Source: Anisakis pegreffii (Eukaryota > Nematoda > Chromadorea > Rhabditida > Anisakidae). Taken from it: DNA of 64,000 nt. Below, piece by piece: positions 54,692-64,000 of the stretch. Under the pieces are notes generated by a model. The model ran no database searches and had not been told where the DNA came from. It saw only the letters and a program-made list of their open reading frames with translations. How positions within the stretch are numbered: the stretch's first letter is position 1; each line of letters begins with the position of its first letter. The stretch covers positions 62,001 through 126,000 of the forward strand of contig JAPYMA010001607.1 of NCBI GenBank assembly GCA_035041965.1, read 5' to 3'. A program made the position numbers and the translations under genes.

Positions 54692-57041
54692 GCACGCTAC
54701 AGGGATCGGTGCGAGGACAGCGATCATAACATCATAACAGGTCAACCTGAGTTGGATTCATTAAGATTTGCAGTGGCCGAACAACTACATCTTATATTAA
54801 ATTGCTGCAGTCATTATAGTGAATTTTTAATGTCTTGAAGGTAGAAGGAAGGCAAAACCAACTTCCCCTTACTGCAATACCCTCGCTCATAATGAGATAT
54901 CTGCGCATTGTGTCATATCGTTGAATCACATCATCCGATGGATAAATGTTACGAAATGCGCTCAGTGTATATCAATTTTGCTCGAGAAAATGATTCACAG
55001 ATGAATCTGAACAACCTGACACATGAATAATCGCCATCTATAGCTTGAAATATTCAAAATACCCTATCACAGCTTTCGGTGGAGTAGACTTCACCCTAGT
55101 TAATATGGTCTATGTCAAATTCTAATAATTCATCAAATTCAATAATTTTTTCATATTCTATAGGATTACATAAATATCTTTCAACATAAGCTTACATTAT
55201 GGAATATCTAGCACATTCTCATTCTTTTATGCGACGCTATTATAATAGTTATCAATCTCTACAAGCCGTTTTTAAATGAATTCTCATTCTTTTTCAAAAT
55301 TTTCAGCCTATTTCAAAGAATTTCTCATTCTTTTCGCTCCACTCTCGATCAACTCATCTCATTCTTCTGCCACACTGTTTGCATTACTGACAGACACAAA
55401 TAGCGGTGATTGTTTCTCTCCGTCAGATCAAATTGATTGAAATTTGAGGAATGAGCGTGCGAGCGATTCGCATCCAGACAATACTCATAGTCAAGAGACT
55501 TTTCATGCAAGCGAGCATCGTGAAATGACGGAAGCAATGCGACAAGTCTTAATAACTCGAAAAAAAACCGTTAGACGTACGATCTCATAAAATAACTCAC
55601 AAAGACAAATTGTTAATCAAAGATAACTCGAAAAACCCATCAATCACTCGATGATTCCATCAACTACTCGACGGACTTGCTTAAGATGGATGAAAATTCA
55701 ACAGTACTGTTCGAACAAAATTGAATATTTTACGGAAATTGATTCACATTGGGCAGCAGGAATATTAATTGGAGAACGCAGAGCACTAGCAAACGTGTTG
55801 TTTAACTGATTGCCATTATTTGTACTTGACAAATCATTATTTCAAGGATGAAAAAATTTGAAATAGGGAGTGTGGAATTTGTTTTATTTGTGCACAGCAA
55901 ATATGCAAACAATGCAAAAGATATAAACGGCTGGTGCACAGGTATAATAATACTGCACAGGTGTATTGATTAGCAAAGCATTATGAGGATGATGATGATG
56001 AAAATCATGCATCATCACATTCAAACAAACACACTCGAATGTGCGCCGTCATCTTAATATTGCACATTATCTGTGTTGCCATATTCCACCTGTGCGTATT
56101 GCTCCCACATTCCTACAGTGCATTCCTATGTTCTCGTCTCGTCATCTTATCAAAATCTGTATTCGTTGCATGCATGAAACTGTCTCTATGCTGTAGATTT
56201 ATGAACGAACATGCATGCATGTGCCATAACAAGCACTATCAACATCATCATCGCCATGAGCTTGTTTAACCAATTCCCTTTCACACTTCATGCACGCAAC
56301 ATATCATTAGATCTGTATCACAGAGCATTTGCTGTAATTGATATACAACCGAATAACTGTTGATGATTTATTTATTCCTGTACGTATGGAAATGGTATTT
56401 TTTGTAGTCGATTCAAGAGTGCGATCGATATATTCATCTGAGTGAGTCCATAGGAATCTCACCTCAAATGTATAATTCTACAACACCGTCATTGATGGAT
56501 AGCATTAGAGAGGTTGTTGTTAAACAATGGCTGAGATTGTTAGTTTTTGTTGTGTTGACCTTTTCAATAGAAAGCAACTCTCGTTCACGTTGCGACTGCG
56601 ATTGAATGGCCTCTTTGAGTTAACGTACATCTCGTTTCACATTAATCTACGATCAGTGATTTGCGCTTGGACCGTTGGTTCACTTAAGGACTGTTCATAT
56701 TCATTCTCTTCATAATGAACGAACGACAGCCATTAATTATCCTTAGTGCTATCTATTGCACAAGTCATAAATTTACCTCCTTTCACATGCATTCAGTTCA
56801 CACGCTCTGTTTTGTCTACGAGGAGGTATCTACGACTTTCTTAGCCAATAATAAACATATTAGGAATGCAGAGTGCAAGTACGATACTGACTCTTATTTC
56901 ACTCGTTATTATTCTCAATAGAACCGTTCCAAAGAGATCTATGGAATTCGAACTGTCACCTACACGAAATGACATCGATGGTTTTTCTTAGCCTTGATAT
57001 GACTTCCTCGAACAACAAGGCATATTGCCACTAGATCAAGA
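54692..57041. other. Region between di-globin and the small coiled-coil gene
   Basis: No supported exon on either strand. It contains repeats of tctcattctttt-like sequence near 55280-55370 (T/C-rich), a gatgatgatgatga run near 55985, and AT-rich spacer. It would hold the globin 3' UTR and possibly the small coiled-coil 3' UTR. Confidence 0.5.
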
Positions 57042-57122
57042 TCAAGCTATCAGTGTGCAACTGTTCATATAGAGACGTGAATTTAGACAGATTGGTTTAT
57101 TCTCAATGTGAATTTGGTTCGG
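57042..57122 (-). CDS. Possible terminal exon of the small coiled-coil gene
   Basis: It follows an excellent acceptor (ttgttatttcag) only 56 bp beyond the preceding donor (gaag|gtgagt). It is open in phase 0 for 26 codons, giving PNQIHIENKPICLNSRLY and a short tail before TGA. It is not heptad-like. A weak internal donor (ttcac|gtctct) would exit in phase 1 and could join the METLKALE exon at 46394, making one gene. Confidence 0.5.
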   Translation of the reverse strand, partial: PNQIHIENKPICLNSRLYMNSCTLIA

Positions 57123-60100
57123 CTGAAATAACAAATCGAGACATCGTCAGTCAATAAACAGTTTCAGACACTACTCACCTTCATTTCGACTGCACTCAGT
57201 GACGATAATGAGCCGATTTTGGCGTTTAGCTGTTGATTCTGAAACGAAATAATCATTATTCGATGCCATTCTGTTTTTGCCTCCACCTGTTCTGAATACT
57301 CTGTGATGGTGTAATTCCGTCAAAATTTCATCAAATCTTTTGTACAATGGAACTATGACAAAAACAAATCAATTGAACAGAATTTTGACAGGTAATTATG
57401 CGTGCAATAAATCAACAGCTGTTTTCTGGTTTCTTTAACGAATTCATCGCACTGAAAACTGCAGAAACGATCAGGGAATAGTCCTTAATTGATGTCATCA
57501 TACGAGCTTAACAGTGAATCAAATGAGGAAATTCAAAACCGACACATCGATGAGCATTTCCGATCTCCAATTCCAGCCGCTGTATTTCACCATCTTTCAT
57601 CTTCATCTCTGTTTGATACAATTCCAGCTTATCCCGCAGTACTGACAGCTTGAAATCATGTTAGCAGTCACGATTGATACAGATGAAACTGTTCAGGTTT
57701 CTTCTAGCAATGATATAAGCACCAATAATTTCTAAGATTAGCCCAATCAAAATGTGTTTACGCTGATGGAAGATTCATGTTCGTTTGATACATGTTTATG
57801 ATCTATCTGCATAAAACATTAAACTCAAATTTAGTGGAAACCATCACATTCTTCCGCGTTCTTCATCCAATTTGTATGTGTAATCTACAATGAAGAAACT
57901 GACTAATAAGCGATTAAAGAAAATCAGCTAATAAGAAACTGACACAATGCGATTAAAGAAAATATCCAGTAGCTCTAACCTGTTTTCTATAGTCATCACA
58001 CTCAATTGGTTGATCAATGCTAGCTGAACCTGCAGCCATGGTCCTGCGGTTTTGATTCGTCTCGTTGGTGAAGTGATTGCTCTAAAAGTACAGAAACATT
58101 TCAATCGGTCAATTCTGCGAATCAACAGACTATAAACTGCTTCTAATCATTATAATAAATGTATATTTGGTTATCCTGATAGTGAGGACGGAAACTTGTC
58201 TAACACGTTTATCTTGTAATAACAATCGAATTATGTAACTAAATGATATTTTTATTTAAAAATGAAAATTCGATACGGCCGAAAAGCAGTTGGAAAACTG
58301 CATTGAATACATATTTTGAAAGTGTTTCGCATGGAAAACTGATTGGCCATGATGTAATCGAGGTGGACAGGTAAAAGTAAAGAGAACGACAGGATAATCG
58401 TAAAGCGAACAAGATCATCAATCGATGAATCAATCATTCCGATCGTGGAACGTAACTGAGAACACTATCAAAATTCGAATGACTGAAAACGAACAGGTTT
58501 TTGCAGTTCACTTAACAAGTTCTGCGACTCGGCTAGGGCCTTTTGTATGGAGAACATTTCCCGTTTCAACTTCTGGGCTTCTTCTCGTAAACGACGATTC
58601 TGAAATGTTCACTCTTATCCATAAGAACTTCACACAAACAACAGCCGTTTCAGCATCTCAAATCGCCTTCAAGAAACCAATAAATACAACGTATAGTAGA
58701 AGTGCTTCTTTATGTGAGTATAACTGTCATTGTAATTGTTGAAACTGCAATCAAAACGTTTCGAGGAGGCTTGAAATGGATATCCTATCTGGAAGAGGTT
58801 CGATAGGAATCGTTATATTTTGATTTAGAGCGTACAATGAAGTGCATTCAATAATATGCTCGAAATATCAAGAGAGTATTGCACATATTCCAAGATGAAA
58901 TGTCCAAATTCCAGGTAATTATCTTCTAACCTAAATACATAGTTTCATGCATTCAACGAATTTGACTTCCATCAAATCACGTAAAAAATATTCTAATCTA
59001 TTCGTGGCTACCAACAACCCTTAGGAAACAGCATTAAAATTTATATTGAAACGTATCGAAAACATCGATTGATTCACATGGATTCATATGAATATCACTA
59101 GAGAATGATATGAGCAGTCAATGAACGACACAAAAGGCGAGCAGATTCTTTCGAAGGGAACATTTGTGTTTTTTTTTATTTTTTCACCGAAAGAGATGGT
59201 GACGGATGGAATGTGCAATTGACGACTGGTTGGAAGAATAATATGCTGAGGAATCATGAAGACGGTGGTTCTTAGACATTGCGAAATCAAGCGTTTGCTT
59301 AACAACGTCCATATCACACTTAAGCACGCACGTATCTTTTCCGTCTTCGCATCTAGAGCATTTCACCTGCATTCAGCTTAATGGGATCAAATCATTCAAT
59401 TTAATGGGGATCATGCTCGCAGAAAGCTGCATTTGAATAGCCTTCATTAAAAACCTTTCGATTCGATACTATAAGATCAAAATGGTTCCATTGTTGAGTT
59501 CTCATCGGATAACTACCACAACAATCCGCGACAAATTGATACAAAAAGATAAAAGCGATAAAATAACCGTGGACATAAGAAAATCTTGAAAGAGGAGTTT
59601 GAATGCGCAAACCATGATTCGGTCAAATCATTCAATAGATCCGTTATAATGAAGTCAATGAATTTGAAATATCCAATTTCTCACTAACCAAATAAATGCA
59701 TAATTGAAATGGTACGAGAACGCAGATGAGAGAAATGGGAACGAAAGAAAATTGAAAAGGCATTAGGTGAGGTGGCAATAAGACATTTCAAGGATCTCTT
59801 TGAAAGAGGTACATTCCACTTTAGTTTTTGTGTTCACTCGTGAAAATTATTTTAGAATAAGGAAGGAGAGAATCAATCGGTAGTCGGTCGTTCTGAGAAA
59901 TGCCAATCGAACAATTAACCCATTATTAGCATCAGAGTGGTAATGCAATTCAAAAACAAATAAATGTCTTAAGAGTATTCAACGTAGGAAAATATTTGTT
60001 CTACGAAAATAGTTCAATGCGAAAATCGCCATTGCGACAATAAAATGAACGTAAAAGACGATGTGAACCTTTGAAGTTTTCATCCTTCAACAACATAAAT

Positions 60101-61872
60101 GATACAAATCATTTGAGAAGACAAATACGAGGATTGAACTGCAATTTGAAGACAAATATAAACTGCAAGTTCGCTGCGGAATGAATCGAACTCAAAATAA
60201 TAATGTTTTAACTGAAAGTAAACCAGGGCATATGCGCGAACCTCTCGTTGAAGGGATCCTTCGGTCATCTCGTAATCTTCTTCCTCGATTGAGCAGCCAT
60301 TTTTTCTGACGTACTCCATGATCCGGTCACAATTTTTCCGGATCGTTTCCGGACTCAACGGTTCCGTACCGTTACCTTCCAGTTCCTCCAGTAATGTTTC
60401 TAACGTTTGCCTCTCATGCTCACCATTCCACTCCTCAACTGCAGCTTCTTTTTCGCATATTTCTTTCTGCTGTTGACATTCCTGCGGTGGTCATTCATCA
60501 GTTTAAACTTTTTCAAATGGCAATTCAATCTGCTTTCCATATTATTATTGACAACTTCACAATTCATTTCGAGCAAATCTGAATGTCGTCTGCATGCGTG
60601 CACATTTAAAAATGCAAGTGACTTTTGTTATTATCGAGAAATTTCTCCACGAAATGGCAAATGGCAAATTTCCCACAGATTTAATGCTATATTATGCAAA
60701 TGGAATCCAAAATTCTCTTTCATCATATCGGAATAATAACACAATATATGCGAACCTGAAGCGCCATATCTTTTAGCTCCAAATTCGGTTCATTAAGTTT
60801 TATTTGCTCAACTGCGTCTGAAAAAAAATCTTTTTGTACTCGATGAGTTTTAGAAGGATATGTGAAAGCTTTCTGCGTTCAGTCAATCAATCATGCATTC
60901 ATTCTCTGCATAAAATAATGCATTGAGAAAGTGCTCTCTCACTTCGAATACAGTGCATAAAATATTTTAGTGCACCATTCGAAATGAAATCGCACTGTCA
61001 AAATTCATCGACAATTCAACGAAATTCATATGATTCACACAATACAATTGAAGAAGATTACTGCAAAACTGAAAACCTAATCTAAATGTGACAAATCATT
61101 TTTATCCAACAAATTCTTTGCGTTTATCAGCAAGATAGTTTTTATGCTCTTAATCACTTGATTTCCACGGTCTGTCACTCTATTCCTGAACTCATCTGCA
61201 ATCTCCGCTATAAATTCGTCGCCTAATTCACATTTACTTTTTTCAGAATCTTCATATGGTTTCCGCAGTTTTGCTTTATTCCGAAATTAATTCCAAACAG
61301 AATTCCACTTCACCTGCAAGCTTACTAGCAAATTTTGCCTCACTTTTTTTCTCTTGTAAGTCCAACTGGATTTTGAGCGATTGTAGATCACGTTCGGATC
61401 TGGCCAACTTCGATATCAACTGAAACGACGAAAATCAATCAAATTCTGACCCTTTGCAACCGGAAAGTCGGCAGACTCCATGATAACAAGGATGAAATAT
61501 CCCTTCAAAATGTGTGATTAATGTAACATGCTGGAGTAGCTGCTCATCTAAATGTCCAAAGATGATTGAAAACTAGAATACCTCTTGGTTTAGTTCCTTC
61601 ATTGCGCTCAACTCTTCGATCAACATTCTCGCGTTAGTTTCATTAACAGGAATCTGAAATGGACTGCATGCAAAATTCATCGCGATTATACCTCGGTGAA
61701 TATATCACTTTGATATAGTCTGGTCACTGATATCTTTGCATCAATAATAACTTCGCATAAGCGATTGGATTTTCTCAAATACTTCAATATAAAGAAGGAT
61801 GCATGAATATCTTCAGATGTAGAAGGGATACGATGAGTGCAAAAATAAACGAGTACTCACCATTAGGGACAT
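57042..61872 (-). CDS. Coiled-coil protein, about 314 residues, 10 exons
   Basis: Exons in coding order: 61872-61861 (ATG, MSLM), 61653-61582, 61419-61314, 60817-60756, 60481-60242, 58599-58495, 58081-57980, 57648-57544, 57238-57179, 57122-57042 (TGA). All phases agree. The N-terminus IPVNETNARMLIEEL loosely resembles the neck sequence after kinesin-3 motors (VNEDPNAKLIREL), but no motor domain precedes it within 2.1 kb and a strong donor (ctaatg|gtgagt) follows the MSLM exon. Residues about 85-164 form an acidic non-coiled region (EPLSPETIRKNCDRIMEYVR, GCSIEEEDYEMTEGSLQRE), then more coiled coil. Function is unknown. It may be the 5' part of the neighbouring giant gene; the last exon listed here is the least certain. 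Confidence 0.72.
60242..60481 (-). CDS. Non-coiled acidic exon of the small coiled-coil gene
   Basis: An 80-codon exon after caccgcag, phase 0 on both sides. It encodes a charged helix (ECQQQKEICEKEAAVEEWNG) and then LEELEGNGTEPLSPETIRKN, CDRIMEYVRKNGCSIEEEDY and EMTEGSLQRE. The mixed sequence with Cys, Trp, Tyr and Pro suggests a small folded or partner-binding segment between coiled coils. It is the most distinctive part of this protein for a homology search. Confidence 0.85.
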
Positions 61873-64000
61873 AATGAAATTTCGAATTTTAAAAGTGCTA
61901 AACACAAGCAGCGTGCATTCGGTCGAACAAGAATGCGAAACAGATGGAATGCTTACTTACAGAATATGTGTGTATACGATTTATGTGAAGGTCTATGTGG
62001 ATATTTGAAAGTGTACGTGTAGATATATGATTTGAAATGACATTCTTTAATGTGACAACTGGGACAACGCAAATTTAATGGATGAAATATAGCGTTGGTT
62101 CGTTGACAATCATATATAAACAAACGAAATGACTGAATGATTTTCATGCTCATGCTTACAACTCACTACGTAACACACCAGCTTCATGGATATGCTAAAG
62201 TCACCTCACTCAATTTACAAAGCGCTCTTTTCAACAAATATCTCCGAAAAATAGACGTTTCGAAGTGACAGACAGAAATGCTAACAATACATAATAAAAT
62301 ATTGATGAAACATGAAAACTATGTAATGAGCCAAAATACTATTGAATTCCTGTGTACTGATCGAAGTATCGAGTTTAACCTGATCAATGAGAGGATGATA
62401 TATCATCGATATAGTTCGTCAGTAAGGCTCTAAGCAATAGAACTGAAAATATCCTATGTATCCGTTTGCAAAATGTTGCATCATATAAAAGAAGTTCTCT
62501 CCAAAACTGAAAGAGTCATCTGAAAGTGGCACCTTAATCGTAAGTAATGCAACTACTTAGTTCTCTGAATCAATCAAATAGTAATAAAACCCATTAAATG
62601 ATGGGCAACACTGCTCACAATTTTATGGCGACGTACTTTCTGATGGCATAAAGGGGAAAAAATGATGGCGCCAGCTGCTAGATTGCTCTCCAAAATTCGG
62701 ACTGTCATCAAATTTGGAGTTTCAAGGTTATCAGATTGGTCTTAAACGAAAATTTCATCTGAAAAAAAAACAACCCTACTATATTCTCGCTTTTAGCACA
62801 ATAGTATGCAAATTACTTAATTTATTCCCACTGTACAATATGAAGCTGATGAAATTTGAGTGGAATTACTTGAAGAGATCTTCGCTAACTGCAGTGGAGT
62901 AAAACTGATCAATCACTGAATTACTGATTCATTGGTTACAGTTTTAAATGAAAAATTCAGATTCGAGCAACCAGAATCACGGTAATGTATTGATAAAAGC
63001 AAAAATGCAGTTAAAATCAGGCAAAAATGCATTTAACAATTTTAAATCGAATACATTTCTTCTCTCTCTCTCTCAAAAAAAAAGAAGAAATATTCTCCGA
63101 AAATCACTACGAACAAAATATACAAACATACGAAATATTTAGTGTGAAACGAAAAGGTGACATAATCAATACTCAATAAAAGCAACGCACTTTGATGCCC
63201 GTTTCTTGACGAGTATTTCGTTTCTTTTGTGCATTATAGCAAAGATTGAAGTTAGTCTTAGAATGTTGTGTGTGTGTGTGAAAACAGAGAAAATTCATGA
63301 TTAATACTCTCAAAAAGCAAGCAATCGTCAATACAATTACGCATTTCCTATCAAATTTTGACCAAACAAAAAAATTCTTTGGAGTCGAGAAAGGAAATTC
63401 GCTATTACAAATGAAGCAATCGTTGGGGATTATTGGTCAAATCAGAGCATTAATTAAATTTGATTGCATCCAGTCAGTTAGCCATACATCTTATGATCTA
63501 ATTGGCTCAGATGATTGATCTGCGCACCGAATTACCTAACCTCCCACATAACCTAGAGATTATCCGTCTAATTCGTCACATCAGACAAACTCCACCTTGC
63601 ATTATCTGTGAGTTTCGTTGTTGCTTAGTGACGTTGGAAGGAGCATGAAATAAACTTGAAGCGAGCAAAATTAAAAGCATTGCACGCTATATCATCTGAT
63701 TCTCTTCGCTTGCTCAGTGCCGCCGCTCCTTCCCAAGGCACATCACATATCCCACCCACATCATGCATGACGTATTGCGATCGTCATCTCTATATTTTCG
63801 CTGTTTTCTCAATACTATCATTAATGTCACGATCAAATACTGTCATAAGATCAGAAACAAATCCTTTTTCAAATCAACTCAATCGAACAAAAACCATAGA
63901 ATCACCTCAATCGTTCCAGCCTCATTATCATTTGCGTCGTGCAATTCATCATAGTTGATCGCACGTTTCACACGAATGTTTCGGCTCGTTAAAATCGCAT
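61873..64000. other. Right end of window, no supported gene
   Basis: No motor domain or other known family was found on the minus strand upstream of MSLM. A plus-strand frame at 63656-63958 (RAKLKALHAISSDSLRLLSA and onward) is mildly protein-like and could belong to a gene extending past the right edge, but it lacks splice support. Simple repeats include a TG run near 63268 and a TC run near 63060. The promoter of the small coiled-coil gene would lie here. Confidence 0.45.

Overview
The window comes from an AT-rich animal genome and is most likely nematode. The evidence is a FoxA/PHA-4 type forkhead gene, a globin of nematode style, TTTCAG-like 3' splice sites, GTAAGT/GTGAGT-like 5' splice sites and many small exons. 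The species cannot be named from sequence alone. No bacterial features, rRNA, tRNA, CRISPR array or intact transposase were seen.

Layout. (1) About 1-6,740: mostly non-coding, with a 125-bp-arm inverted repeat at the left edge, a direct repeat around it, and a GC-rich ORF near 1.65-1.95 kb that may be a promoter or exon island. (2) 6,741-12,996, plus strand: a ten-exon FoxA/PHA-4 gene with a complete forkhead domain in three exons, a Q/S-rich downstream region and a C-terminal FoxA region-II-like motif. (3) About 13.0-26.4 kb: long, with no gene I can support. (4) 26,460-46,394, minus strand: a 26-exon giant coiled-coil gene, about 3,170 residues. One 5.38-kb exon carries five copies of a 42-residue repeat. 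An intragenic duplication has fused two exons. (5) 50,072-54,691, plus strand: a 12-exon gene for a two-domain globin of about 399 residues with a 69-residue N-terminal extension. (6) 57,042-61,872, minus strand: a ten-exon gene for a smaller coiled-coil protein (about 314 residues). It is either an independent gene or the 5' part of the giant gene. (7) 61.9-64 kb: no supported gene.

Exon models were built by hand. I looked for GT/AG boundaries whose reading phases agree from exon to exon. Nearly every junction in the three main genes agrees in phase and gives a continuous protein, which is the main support for them. If blocks 4 and 6 are one gene, the di-globin is nested antisense inside a 10.8-kb intron. 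If they are two, it lies between two minus-strand coiled-coil genes. Phases do not join directly across this gap, so I annotate two genes and flag the alternative.
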